A DNA stretch of 64,000 nucleotides from BOG-908 sp963751795 (GTDB lineage: Bacteria > Pseudomonadota > Alphaproteobacteria > Acetobacterales > Acetobacteraceae). Numbering within the stretch: position 1 is the first letter of the stretch; every line of letters begins with the position of its first letter. Under the pieces are notes generated by a model, which saw only the letters and a program-made list of their open reading frames with translations, did not search any database and was not told the DNA's origin. The translations under genes were made by a program, and so were the position numbers. The stretch spans positions 1,054,001 to 1,118,000 of the forward strand of contig CAVVVI010000004.1 in the NCBI GenBank assembly GCA_963751795.1, in the 5' to 3' direction. Positions 28,308-36,367 of this stretch are shown here, in pieces.

Positions 28308-29924
28308 TCACCGGCACGGCACGCGATCGAACACGCCGGGCGCGCGCCATAGATAGACGGTGCGGCCGGCAAAGGCGCAGGCGGCGCCGGCAAACTGGTC
28401 GGCGTGCTGGAAATTGTTGTCGGCCCGGCCATACAGCACCGGGCCCGACGCCTCGACGCCGTTGCGGCAGAAATCGGCGCTGTGGGCGACGATCGGCACG
28501 CCCTGCCAGCGGCTGAGCATCAGCGCGCGGGTGGGGATCAGCACCAGCGACGGCGCGCTGGGCGGCTGCACGCCTTCCACCTGGCGCCGCTGATCGACGT
28601 AGAGATGCGTGAACAGGGCGGTGGATGCCGCCATGCCGAGGAACGCTGGCAATTGGGCGGCGGCCAGGCTTGCGACATGCAGGCGCCAGCGCCCTGCGGC
28701 GAGCCAGCCATCCGGCGTGCCCAGCCCGGTGGCGATGGTCAGCATGGCCGTGGGCCAGGCGAAGAACCAGTATCGCGGACCGAATTCGTGGCCACCGGTG
28801 GCCGGGTAGAGAAAAAAGAAAACGACGGCGAGCGGCATCAGCGAGTTGTACCAGCGCAGCCGGCCGGCGCGCAGCTTGGCGGCGATCGCCAGCCCCGCCA
28901 GCAGCATCAGCAGCGGGCTGGTGAACGCGGCCAGCTCGCCGGCCCAATGCGCGGTGCGCAGCCCCGCTTCGGCCAGCGATTGGCTCAGCACCACGTGCTT
29001 GCCCCACAGGCCGATATGCGCGCCGCCGGAGGCCCAGGCGTAAGGTGTCTTGAGCAGGTGCCCGGTGAGCGCCTGGTTGTAGGCAGTGAATGCCGCCGCG
29101 AACGGCAGGCCGCCCAGCACGTAGGCCGGTGCGTCCCGCAGCAGCGCCGCGCGCCGGAACCACAGCGCATCGATCAGGAAAGGTGCCGCCGCCAACACGA
29201 ATACATCGTAGCGCGTCAGCAACAGCACACCGAATAGCGCACCGATACCGGCCCGGTGGAGCGCGACACGTCGCACCTGCTCGCGCAGTTGCAGCCCAAC
29301 GATTCCCAGGATCAGCACCGCCGTCAGCGTATGCGGAAACAGCGATGCGCCGTTGAACAGCACGAAAGGCGAGGCCACCAGCAGCACGGTGAGCGAGACC
29401 GCCATCGTCTCCCCGGCGTGCAGAAGCCGTAGGGCAGCGAGCATGAGCCCGCACAGCATGGCGGTCAGCAGCGGGTTGAGCAACCATGCAGCGTGGACCA
29501 GCAGGAATGGTGCGAGCAGGGCGGGCCAGGCCGGCGGGTATTGCGAAAACCATTTGCCGTCCCGCACATATGTCCAGGCGATCTCGTAGATCTCCGGCGC
29601 GGGTGGCGCGGGGTTCCACAACCGACCGTGCAGCAGCGTGCGCGCGAGGAACACGTAGCCGTACTCGTCGGCCGAGTTGGGCCACCAGCTTTCGGCCGCC
29701 CACGCCACCGCCAATGCGGCCAGCAGGCTGCCGGGCACCAGCCACGCGGCCGGCAGCGGCGCGGCCCGGGCGCGCGTGGCTGCCCAGGCGATGCCGGCGG
29801 CGAGCGGCAAAGCCAAAGCGAGCGTCCAGCCGAGCAGCGCGTCGCGCGCGCTCAGATAGGGATAGACGAAATTACCCAGGCCAAGCAGCGCGCCGGCGGC
29901 CAGGAACAACGCCGCCCGCAGCAC
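28308..29924 (-). CDS. Polytopic membrane protein, GT-C mannosyltransferase-like
   Basis: Protein of 538 aa with about eleven hydrophobic segments. The first large loop contains SWWPNSADEYGYVFLARTLLHGRLWNPAP, an acid-rich motif like the first-loop D-E of ArnT/PMT-type GT-C transferases. A later loop has YPATGGHEFGPRYWFFAWP. The C-terminal soluble tail holds three cysteines. Likely transfers a sugar from a lipid carrier at the outer face of the inner membrane, perhaps to surface glycans. Donor and acceptor are unknown. Confidence 0.6.
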   Translation of the reverse strand: MLRAALFLAAGALLGLGNFVYPYLSARDALLGWTLALALPLAAGIAWAATRARAAPLPAAWLVPGSLLAALAVAWAAESWWPNSADEYGYVFLARTLLHGRLWNPAPPAPEIYEIAWTYVRDGKWFSQYPPAWPALLAPFLLVHAAWLLNPLLTAMLCGLMLAALRLLHAGETMAVSLTVLLVASPFVLFNGASLFPHTLTAVLILGIVGLQLREQVRRVALHRAGIGALFGVLLLTRYDVFVLAAAPFLIDALWFRRAALLRDAPAYVLGGLPFAAAFTAYNQALTGHLLKTPYAWASGGAHIGLWGKHVVLSQSLAEAGLRTAHWAGELAAFTSPLLMLLAGLAIAAKLRAGRLRWYNSLMPLAVVFFFLYPATGGHEFGPRYWFFAWPTAMLTIATGLGTPDGWLAAGRWRLHVASLAAAQLPAFLGMAASTALFTHLYVDQRRQVEGVQPPSAPSLVLIPTRALMLSRWQGVPIVAHSADFCRNGVEASGPVLYGRADNNFQHADQFAGAACAFAGRTVYLWRAPGVFDRVPCR

Positions 29925-29941
29925 GCTGGCGCGCGTCAGCG

Positions 29942-30226
29942 CTACCAGCGGCGACGGCCCACGTGATCGAGGGCGTTCGAGATCGGGTTGGCCGCGGCAT
30001 CGGCCGGGATCGATGCCGGCCCGTGATGGATGGCGCTGTCGGGCTCGCCAATGTCGCGATCCGCGTTCTCGCCGCTCGGCGGCGGCAGCGGCGCCGAGAG
30101 GCGGCCGTTGACCAGATCGGTGATCACGGCGACCGACACGTCGCGCGCGATGCCGGCGGCTTCGGCTTCCGCCATCAGGGCAGACAGGCGGGGTTCCAGC
30201 CAGGCGTGCGGCGATGGGTCGGGCAT
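29942..30226 (-). CDS. Hypothetical protein, 94 aa
   Basis: Begins MPDPSPHAWLEPRLSALMAEAEAAGIARDVSVAVITDLVNG, with a helical N-terminal half and a Pro/Asp-rich, probably disordered, C-terminal half ending in DHVGRRRW. I place the start at 30226; a longer reading to 30337 would be translated through the tRNA-Tyr gene. It stands 17 bases upstream of the GT-C-like gene on the same strand. No family recognised. Confidence 0.55.
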   Translation of the reverse strand: MPDPSPHAWLEPRLSALMAEAEAAGIARDVSVAVITDLVNGRLSAPLPPPSGENADRDIGEPDSAIHHGPASIPADAAANPISNALDHVGRRRW

Positions 30227-30258
30227 GGCGCAGGGCGTCCGGTGCTGTGGCGGGCGTC

Positions 30259-30343
30259 TGGTGGAGGGGGTTGGATTCGAACCAACGTAGGCGAAGCCAG
30301 CGGATTTACAGTCCGCCCCCTTTAGCCACTCGGGCACCCCTCC
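30259..30343 (-). tRNA. tRNA-Tyr (anticodon GUA)
   Basis: An 85-nt cloverleaf on the minus strand with encoded CCA. The acceptor stem is GGAGGGG pairing with CCCCTCC. The anticodon loop is CTGTAAA with GTA, and the T-loop is TTCGAATC. The extended variable arm is expected for a class II tRNA of the bacterial tyrosine type. It precedes rlmB, which is on the opposite strand. Confidence 0.97.
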
Positions 30344-30436
30344 GCCTGCGCGGCAGAGGCAGGCGGATATGCCGGTGGTTGGCGCTTGTCAACGCGCCGG
30401 CTTGCCTTGCCGGGGTGGCCGCGCCATAGCCGGGCG

Positions 30437-31279
30437 ATGAAGCCCCCCTCCCCCCACGGCAAGCGGCCGGAAGGCCGCCCGACTCTGGCGGCGCGCCGGC
30501 CCGATGCGCCGCGCCCGGCCCGCAGCCACGCGCCAGCTGGGCCGTCCGCCCCGGCGCGCAGCCACGCGCCCGCCGGCACCATCTGGCTGTATGGCCTGCA
30601 TCCCGTCGCCGCGGCCCTTGCCAACCCGCAGCGCCGCTGCCGCCGGCTGCTGCTGACCGAGGAGGCCGAGCAGGCGCTGGCCGGCCGCCTGCCGCCGCCA
30701 TGGTCGGTGCCGCATGAGCGGATCGAGCGCGCACGGCTGGATCAGATGCTCGGCCGCGATGCCGTCCACCAGGGGATCGGTCTGCTGGCCGACCCGCTGC
30801 CGCAGCCGCCGCTGGCCAGCGTGCTGGAGCGGCCGGGCCCGCTGCTGGTGCTCGACCAGGTGACCGACCCGCGCAACGTCGGCGCCATCCTGCGCTCGGC
30901 GGCGGCCTTCGGCGTGGCCGGCGTGATCGTGCAGGATCGCCACGCGCCCGAGGAAACCGGCGCGCTGGCCAAGGCCGCCTCCGGCGCGCTGGAGAGCGTG
31001 CCGCTGATCCGGGCGGTGAACCTGGCGCGCACGCTGGTGGCGCTGAAAGCGGCCGATGTGTGGACCATCGGCCTGACCGCCGAGGGCGCGCCGTTGCGCG
31101 GCACGGCGTTGGCCGAGCGTCGGGTGGCGCTGGTGCTGGGCGCCGAGGGTGCCGGGCTGCGCCGCCTGACGCGCGAGACGTGCGACGAGCTGGCCGGCCT
31201 GGCGATGCCCGGCACCATGGAGAGCCTGAACGTGTCGGCGGCCACCACGGTGGCGCTCTACGAACTCACCCGGGGATAA
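30437..31279 (+). CDS. rlmB: 23S rRNA (guanosine-2'-O-)-methyltransferase RlmB (TrmH/SpoU family)
   Basis: Protein of 280 aa. The first 50 residues are Arg/Pro/Ala-rich and probably disordered. The SpoU substrate-binding domain follows (IWLYGLHPVAAALANP), then the SPOUT methyltransferase domain. Its motifs are LDQVTDPRNVGAILRSAAAFG, LVLGAEGAGLRRLTRETCDELAGLAMPG and SLNVSAATTVALYE, which together build the trefoil-knot SAM site. The family methylates G2251 of 23S rRNA. I chose ATG 30437; an in-frame ATG at 30386 would add 17 residues. Confidence 0.9.
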   Translation: MKPPSPHGKRPEGRPTLAARRPDAPRPARSHAPAGPSAPARSHAPAGTIWLYGLHPVAAALANPQRRCRRLLLTEEAEQALAGRLPPPWSVPHERIERARLDQMLGRDAVHQGIGLLADPLPQPPLASVLERPGPLLVLDQVTDPRNVGAILRSAAAFGVAGVIVQDRHAPEETGALAKAASGALESVPLIRAVNLARTLVALKAADVWTIGLTAEGAPLRGTALAERRVALVLGAEGAGLRRLTRETCDELAGLAMPGTMESLNVSAATTVALYELTRG

Positions 31280-31366
31280 GCCGGCACGGTCACGATCGCG
31301 CTAGCAGACAGGCCTGCCGGGCCAGGAATTACGCTCAGTTAACGCATACAGCGGCATTCTTGCGCC

Positions 31367-31609
31367 ATGCCGAAGTCAAGCACCCGCCCGACCGACTGGC
31401 AGACCATGCCGGAGGCTTTGCAGACCGCGCTCGCCCAGCAGGCATTACGGCGCGCGTCCCTGATCATTGCCGAGCAGGCCGATCTGTTTGCCGTGCAGTT
31501 CACCGCCGGCACGCTGGCCGATCGCGGCGCCTCGGATGCGCTGCGGCTGTTTGCCGCATTGTTGCGCGAGACGACGATCGAGACGCTGACACCGGTGGGC
31601 CACGCCTGA
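31367..31609 (+). CDS. Hypothetical helical protein, 80 aa
   Basis: Mostly alpha-helical by composition: ALQTALAQQALRRASLIIAEQADLFAVQF and ASDALRLFAALLRETTIE. Free-standing between rlmB and the convergent htrA gene, with no strong ribosome-binding site. Codon use resembles its neighbours. A phasin-like or small regulatory role is possible but nothing in the sequence proves it. Confidence 0.5.
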   Translation: MPKSSTRPTDWQTMPEALQTALAQQALRRASLIIAEQADLFAVQFTAGTLADRGASDALRLFAALLRETTIETLTPVGHA

Positions 31610-31617
31610 GGCCTCCC

Positions 31618-31657
31618 GCCGGACCGGGCGGCGGCGTGGCCCGCAGCCCGGTCCGGC
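31618..31657. terminator. 12-bp perfect inverted repeat between convergent genes
   Basis: GCCGGACCGGGC at 31618-31629 and GCCCGGTCCGGC at 31646-31657, with a 16-base spacer. It fills the gap between the 80-aa gene and the end of htrA. Symmetry and location suggest a bidirectional terminator hairpin. No T-run is present, so factor-assisted or mRNA-stability roles are also possible. Confidence 0.55.
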
Positions 31658-31667
31658 CTGGCGTCAG

Positions 31668-33243
31668 CTAGCCGTTGCCGTCGTCCTGCCCGTCGCCCTG
31701 ATCGGCGGCCGGCGCCACCGCCACGAACACCGGCTGGCCGTTGCGCAGGATCCGCAGCGCCACCGCCTGGTTGGCCTTCAGCTGATCGCGGATGGCGCGG
31801 CTGGCGTCGGCCGTGCCCGTCACGCTGCGCTCACCTACGCCGGTGATCACGTCGCCGGGCTGCAGGCCCGCCTGGTCGGCGGCCGATCCGGGCTTGACCT
31901 CGGTGATCACCGCGCCGCGCGCAGTCTCCGGCAGTTCGAGCTGCTGGCGCAACGTCGGCGTGATGCCCGACAGTGCCACGCCCAATCCCTGGCTGGCCGC
32001 GTTCGGCGCGGTCGAAGTGGCGCTGCGCTCGCCGTCCGACGGCAGTGCACCCACGGTCACGTCCACGGTCTGCGGGTGGCCCTGGCGCAGCACGGAGAGG
32101 TGCGCCTGGCCGCCGGGCTGCACCTGGCTGACGTTGATGGCCAGTTCGCGCGGGTTGCCGATATGCTCGCCATTCACCGCGGTGATGACGTCGCCGGGCT
32201 TGAGCTGGGCATGGTCGGCCGGGCTGTCGGGCTCCACGCTGGCGATCAGCGCGCCGCGATCTTCCGTGTTGCCGGGCGGCAGCCCCAGGGCGCTGATCAT
32301 CGCCGGCGATCACGGCCTGCGCCTGCACGCCGATATAGCCGCGGGTCACGTGGCCCGACTTCTCCAGCTGGGCGACGACGCTGCGCACCGTGTTGGACGG
32401 GATGGCGAATCCGATGCCCACGCTGCCGCCGCCATTGGGCGAGATGATGGCGCTGTTGACGCCGACCACCTTGCCGTCCTGCGTGAACAGCGGGCCGCCT
32501 GAATTGCCCTGGTTGATGGGGGCGTCGATCTGGATGAAGCTGTCGTAGCTGCCCTCCCCGATGTCGCGCCCGCGGGCACTCACGATGCCGGCCGTCACCG
32601 TGCCGCCAAGTCCGAACGGATTGCCCACCGCGATCACCCAGGCGCCAGGCTGCGCGGCGTTGCTGTCGCCAAGATTGATGAACGGCAGCTTGTGGTTGGC
32701 CTTCACCTTCAGCACGGCGAGGTCGCTGGCCTTGTCGTGGCCCACCACGCGGGCCGGCAGCACGGTGCCGTCATCCAGCGTGATCGACACGTTGGTGGCG
32801 CCGCGGACCACGTGATTGTTGGTCACGATGGTGCCGTTGGCGTCGATGATGAAGCCCGAGCCGCGGGCCTCGACGGTGCGCTGGCGCTGCTGCTGCTGCG
32901 GGAAGGCGAAGGGGAACGGGAAGCCGAAGCCCTGGCCGTGCCCGCCGAAGTTCGGCATGCCGCCCTGCCCGCCCGGGCCCTCGGCCTCGTCGCCCTCGTC
33001 GGGGTGGATGTGGCTGGTGATGGAGACCACGGCCGGCTTCACCCGGTTCACCAGGCTGACGAAATCGGGCAGCGGATGGCTGACCTGGCCGGGATCGATG
33101 GCGCCGGCCTTGGGCTGCGTCACGTCGGGCTGCGCGAACGCGCTCTGCGGCGTGCCGATCAGCGCCAGGCTGCCCAAAGCGGTGGTGGCGAGCAGTGCCG
33201 CACCCAGCACGCGTGGGAGGGCTTTGGCGGAGCGATTGGTCAT
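31668..33243 (-). pseudogene. htrA: HtrA/DegP (Do) periplasmic serine protease, one frameshift
   Basis: Read with one base removed near 32,290, this gives 524 aa: signal peptide (ALGSLALIGTPQSAFAQ), trypsin-like domain and two PDZ domains. The catalytic triad is intact before the break: His144 (TNNHVV), Asp174 (ASDLAVL) and Ser248 (GNSGGPLF). In the first frame, sequence is sensible through GYIGVQAQAVIAG and then turns Arg-rich. In the next frame it resumes at MISALGLPPGNTEDRGALIASVEPDSPADHAQLKPGD, the first PDZ. The length is 3n+1, matching a single extra base in GCCGGCGATGATC. Either a sequence error or a recent inactivation. Normally it degrades and refolds damaged envelope proteins. Confidence 0.9.
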
Positions 33244-33440
33244 GGAGGCGATCCTTCTTGCAGGGCTGGTTCAGCGGTTACCGCTTGCGTGTTGCATTAA
33301 AGGCGCATGGGTGAACGTTCCATCGGCATGGCGGTGAAACAAGCTTCATGACCGCCGGTTCACTTGCCCCGGCGGTCAGGGTGGTTGGCGCGGCCCGAGG
33401 GTGGCTGTATTGCGGCAGGCAACGAAAAGGGAGAGCCACG

Positions 33441-34208
33441 ATGCTGGATTATTTCTCGCTGCAGGGGCGCGTGGCGCTGATCACCGGCGGCTCGCGCGGC
33501 ATTGGCGAGATGATCGCCGAAGGGTTCCTGCGCGCCGGCGCCAAGGTCTACGTCTCGGCCCGCAAGGCAGCCGCCTGCAAGGCGACGGCCGAGCGGCTGT
33601 CTGAGCTGGGTACCTGCATCGCCCTGCCCGGCGACGCCTCCGGGGCCGCGGGCGCCCGTGCGATGGCGGCACAGTTCCTCGAGCACGAGCCCGCGCTCGA
33701 CATCCTGGTGAACAACGCCGGCGCCGCCTGGGGCGAGTCGTTCGACACCTTTCCCGAGAGCGGGTGGGACAAGGTGATGGACCTGAACGTGAAGACGCCG
33801 TTCTTCCTGACGCAGGCGCTGCACGGCGCGCTGAAGAAGAACGCCACGGCGGAGAAGCCGTCCAAGGTGATCAACATCGCCTCGGTGGACGGCATCTCGG
33901 TCAATATGCAGGAGACGTATTCCTACGCCGCGAGCAAGGCCGGGCTGATCCACCTGACCAAGCGGATGGCGCTGCGGCTGATCGAGGACAACATCGTGGT
34001 CAACGCCATCGCACCCGGCGCTTTTGCGTCGGACATGAACAAGCTGGCGCGCGACCATGCCGACGAGGTTTCCAAGGCGGTGCCGGCGCGCCGCGTGGGC
34101 GCCAAGGAGGATATGGCCGGCAGCGCCATCTATCTGGCCTCGCGCGCCGGCGATTACGTGGTGGGCGGCACGCTGGTGGTCGATGGCGGCATCGCCTGGC
34201 GGCGCTAA
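33441..34208 (+). CDS. SDR family oxidoreductase
   Basis: Protein of 255 aa, classical short-chain dehydrogenase. NAD(P) motif TGGSRGIG is near residues 15-22, NNAG is near 93, and the catalytic Ser/Tyr/Lys set is in INIASVDG and YSYAASKAG. The C-terminal GGTLVVDGG is also typical. The Arg following the first strand and GGSRG suggest NADPH use, but this is not decisive. The substrate is unknown. ATG 33441 follows AAAAGGGAG; upstream in-frame sequence lacks SDR character. It is the last chromosomal gene before tRNA-Thr and the inserted element. Confidence 0.9.
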   Translation: MLDYFSLQGRVALITGGSRGIGEMIAEGFLRAGAKVYVSARKAAACKATAERLSELGTCIALPGDASGAAGARAMAAQFLEHEPALDILVNNAGAAWGESFDTFPESGWDKVMDLNVKTPFFLTQALHGALKKNATAEKPSKVINIASVDGISVNMQETYSYAASKAGLIHLTKRMALRLIEDNIVVNAIAPGAFASDMNKLARDHADEVSKAVPARRVGAKEDMAGSAIYLASRAGDYVVGGTLVVDGGIAWRR

Positions 34209-34274
34209 GTCGCGCCAGGGCGGCTGACGGGCGCGTTGCCCAGGCCGGGGCGGCGCGTTAGAACGCAAGCGGGC

Positions 34275-34349
34275 GCCGGGTTAGCACAGCGGTAGTGCAG
34301 CGGTTTTGTAAACCGAAGGTCGGGGGTTCAATCCCCTCACCCGGCACCA
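34275..34349 (+). tRNA. tRNA-Thr (anticodon UGU), target of the integrated element
   Basis: A 75-nt cloverleaf with encoded CCA. The acceptor stem is GCCGGGT pairing with ACCCGGC, and the anticodon loop TTTGTAA gives TGT. The T-arm is GGGGGTTCAATCCCC. The 3-prime 48 bases (from the anticodon stem to CCA) are repeated exactly at 48812-48859. The gene therefore remains intact after integration, with its 3-prime half forming attL. Confidence 0.97.
34302..34349 (+). repeat. attL: 48-bp direct repeat (left copy, within tRNA-Thr)
   Basis: Identical over 48 bases to 48812-48859, starting GGTTTTGTAAACC (anticodon arm) and ending GGCACCA. Identity stops abruptly on both sides. The left copy is preceded by the rest of the tRNA, the right copy by unrelated sequence. 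Confidence 0.95.
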
Positions 34350-34405
34350 ATAAAAGCAAAGGGTTAACGGTTGTCTGGTAAAAGACATCTGTCTACAGGT
34401 TGCGC

Positions 34406-34424
34406 TGCGGACCCAATGCGGACC
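34406..34424 (+). repeat. Pair of TGCGGACC direct repeats near attL (candidate integrase arm sites)
   Basis: TGCGGACC at 34406-34413 and again at 34417-34424, an 11-bp period (one helical turn), 57 bases inside attL. The same motif with the same spacing occurs near attR (48666-48684), and an inverted copy lies at 48770-48777. Arm-type sites of tyrosine integrases are commonly short, repeated and helically phased. Confidence 0.6.
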
Positions 34425-34440
34425 TTTTTGGGAGATTCAT

Positions 34441-34584
34441 GTGACTGACGAAGCACGAGACAATCTTCTGATATGCCTTGCCGAGGTCGTCCATCTGCTG
34501 GCGCTGCAAGACTCATCTCTCACCGAGGCAAGTTCTGTTGAGCGGCTTAGGCTTGCGCTTATTGCTTCCCGAAAAAAGGAGTGA
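34441..34584 (+). CDS. Small hypothetical protein, 47 aa
   Basis: GTG start with GGGAG about seven bases upstream. The protein is (V)TDEARDNLLICLAEVVHLLA followed by a helical, charged end RKKE. It is the first reading frame inside attL. Amphipathic helix character could suit a small regulator or directionality factor, but no family is recognised. Supported only by its Shine-Dalgarno site and composition. Confidence 0.45.
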   Translation: MTDEARDNLLICLAEVVHLLALQDSSLTEASSVERLRLALIASRKKE

Positions 34585-34589
34585 TGGGC

Positions 34590-34955
34590 CTAGCGCCGGT
34601 AAGCAAACAGCGGCAAGGCACCGGCCAGCACTGCCGCCGGCCGCCATTCGACCGGTACCGGCTTGGGCATCACGGCAGCAGCTCGAACCGCCGCCACAGC
34701 CTCTGCGGGCGAGACTGTGAACCACTCATTGCGCGCACACACGTGAGCAAGCGCCCGATGCGCCCGCCGCTCGATCGCGTGGGCGTCCCCGAACGGCACA
34801 CGCAAGGCGAGGTGCAGAACCAAATCGAATGGGACCGCAGTTTGCAGCGTAGCCATGCGACTGCGGGGATTTGTCGCCAGACCGACCTTTTGCAACCCCA
34901 CCGCCGGGCCAATCATGTACACGTACCGGTGCGGCGGCGGAGTGCGCGGCTTCAC
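34590..34955 (-). CDS. GIY-YIG nuclease family protein (T5orf172/MUG113 type)
   Basis: Protein of 121 aa. The pattern YVYMIG...QKVGLATNPRSRMATLQT, then a His/Glu-rich helix (AHAIERRAHRALA) and NEWFTVSP, matches the T5orf172 branch of the GIY-YIG fold. In this fold the Arg after KVG-T is catalytic and the chain closes in EWF. The first tyrosine motif is diverged (no true GIY), so activity is uncertain. Such single-domain nucleases are frequent phage and island cargo. Convergent with the 47-aa gene. Confidence 0.7.
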   Translation of the reverse strand: MKPRTPPPHRYVYMIGPAVGLQKVGLATNPRSRMATLQTAVPFDLVLHLALRVPFGDAHAIERRAHRALAHVCARNEWFTVSPAEAVAAVRAAAVMPKPVPVEWRPAAVLAGALPLFAYRR

Positions 34956-35067
34956 GGCTTCGGCTGCCAGGGCGGCGGCGGCGGGCGCCTCACGGCGTCA
35001 TCCATTGGCGGCGGCCAGACAAATGACCGGACCTTTACAGCTGGCCGAGTGCGGACGGGTACGCCGG

Positions 35068-35607
35068 TCACGCCTGGACCCCCACCGCCGTCCAGCGGTT
35101 CGGCCGCAAGGACAAGTCCTGCTCTGCCCACCCCATTGCCACCATGTCCAGCCCTGCCGCCTCAGCCAACACGGGGAGGATGCCGAGTGTCATCCGGTCA
35201 ATGCGCGTGATTAACGCAATCTGCGCGCAGTCGTCGAGGTTGTGAGCGTCGAGTTGGCAGGCGATATCGCTGATCGCAGACATCTGCACAGCAGCGTCAG
35301 CAACCGTTCTGGCCGGTTGGGTTGTGATTAACAGGCGCAAGGCGTCCTGCCGCTCGTCAAGCAAGTCTTGCGCCCTCGTTGCGATCAATCGACGCCTGCC
35401 GTGCGCAGGATGCTCCGCATTAGAGTTCGTCATCGTGGCAACGTCGAAGGCATGGTAGGCCTTCTCGGAGCGGGCGAGCATCTGTCCCAGCAGCAGGATC
35501 GACGGAGCGTCCTGAAGCACGTTCGACGCCGCTTCAACGGCCGCTTCCCAGGCTTCATCTGCGGCGTGAATCGTCTGTGCGGATGTGCTATCTTTGTGCG
35601 TAGCCAT
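35068..35607 (-). CDS. Hypothetical element protein, 179 aa
   Basis: Mostly helical: AADEAWEAAVEAASNVLQDAPSILLLGQMLARSEKAYHAF and ISDIACQLDAHNLDDCAQIALITRIDRMTLGILPVLAEAAGLD. ATG 35607 has GGAGAAAG upstream. The arrangement resembles small helical phage proteins, but I recognise no family. It may form one cargo unit with the downstream GIY-YIG gene on the same strand. Confidence 0.6.
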   Translation of the reverse strand: MATHKDSTSAQTIHAADEAWEAAVEAASNVLQDAPSILLLGQMLARSEKAYHAFDVATMTNSNAEHPAHGRRRLIATRAQDLLDERQDALRLLITTQPARTVADAAVQMSAISDIACQLDAHNLDDCAQIALITRIDRMTLGILPVLAEAAGLDMVAMGWAEQDLSLRPNRWTAVGVQA

Positions 35608-35712
35608 AGCCTGCTTTCTCCAGGTTATCGGTCAAGCCGGGCTGGGGTGTTGCAAGCGCCCTAGTTCGGCTGTTCCCTTGCGGAACGGCGCCATTTACGC
35701 CACGCTTCCGAG

Positions 35713-36018
35713 ATGGTTGCAAGCGAAAATGGCGGAAAAGTCGCCATAACACCGAGCCAGTGCCGGGCCGCTCGTGGCATGCTCGACTGGAGCATGGACG
35801 ATTTGGTGCGAGCGAGCACGGTTCCACAACGCACGCTGCTGCGCTTTGAGCGTGGCGAGGGCACCTCCCGACCAGCCACCATAGCCGCGATCCGCCTGGC
35901 ATTGGAGGCAGCAGGCATCGAGTTTATAGCTCCGAATGGGGGGGGGCCGGGAGTGCGGCTTCGTGATCCGTCCGGTTTGCGAACCGACCCTGATCCAGCG
36001 AAGGAGGCAATTGGATAA
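35713..36018 (+). CDS. XRE-family helix-turn-helix regulator
   Basis: Protein of 101 aa. The domain at about residues 12-70 reads ITPSQCRAARGMLDWSMDDLVRASTVPQRTLLRFERGE, then TIAAIRLALEAAGIEFI. It ends in the NGGGPGVRLR tail common in short alphaproteobacterial XRE proteins. Divergent from the 179-aa gene and just upstream of the Cas2-like gene on the same strand, it could control either. A weak Shine-Dalgarno leaves the start open; an internal start before ITPSQ is possible. Confidence 0.82.
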   Translation: MVASENGGKVAITPSQCRAARGMLDWSMDDLVRASTVPQRTLLRFERGEGTSRPATIAAIRLALEAAGIEFIAPNGGGPGVRLRDPSGLRTDPDPAKEAIG

Positions 36019-36070
36019 TGATTAAAACCTGTTATCCAGGTGCCCCAAGCTAAGGACGAGGAGTAATATC

Positions 36071-36349
36071 TTGCCCCTATATCTAATCTCGTATGATGTC
36101 CGCTCAAAGAACCACGACTATACACGTCTCTATGCCTGCCTTAGACAATGGAATGCGGCGCATCTACAAAATTCCGTATGGCTAGCAAGTCTGACGGGCG
36201 ATGCGGCCGTCGTCCGAGATGTCTTGGCCAACCATCTACACAACGACGACACAATATGCGTCGTCCAAATATTTTCCAATTCCGATTGGGCAACAAAGTA
36301 CGCCAAGCCACTTGGCGTGAGTTGGTTGAAATCGAACGTCACCGTTTAA
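36071..36349 (+). CDS. Stand-alone Cas2-like (SinR/VapD-type) protein
   Basis: Protein of 92 aa from TTG 36071, with GAGGAG upstream. The first strand LYLISYDV ends in the Asp that is the metal-binding residue in Cas2 and VapD. It is followed by a helix (DYTRLYACLRQWN), then LQNSVWLASL, equivalent to the Q-x-S-V-(F/W) strand of Cas2, and a final CVVQIFSNSDW strand. This is the ferredoxin-like Cas2 superfamily fold. No cas1 or CRISPR array is in the window, so adaptation is unlikely; a toxin-like ribonuclease or signalling role is more plausible. Markedly AT-richer than the chromosome. It is 18 bases upstream of the next gene, probably one operon. Confidence 0.72.
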   Translation: MPLYLISYDVRSKNHDYTRLYACLRQWNAAHLQNSVWLASLTGDAAVVRDVLANHLHNDDTICVVQIFSNSDWATKYAKPLGVSWLKSNVTV

Positions 36350-36367
36350 TCTTAAGGAGAGTTGCGA

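Noticed and set aside
33315..33340. Stress sigma-factor promoter for htrA (GGAACGTTC on the minus strand)
   Set aside because: A -35-like GGAAC is present but no convincing matching -10 element lies at the right distance.
36071..36349. A CRISPR-Cas adaptation locus
   Set aside because: Cas2-like protein alone; no cas1, no effector genes and no repeat-spacer array anywhere in the window.
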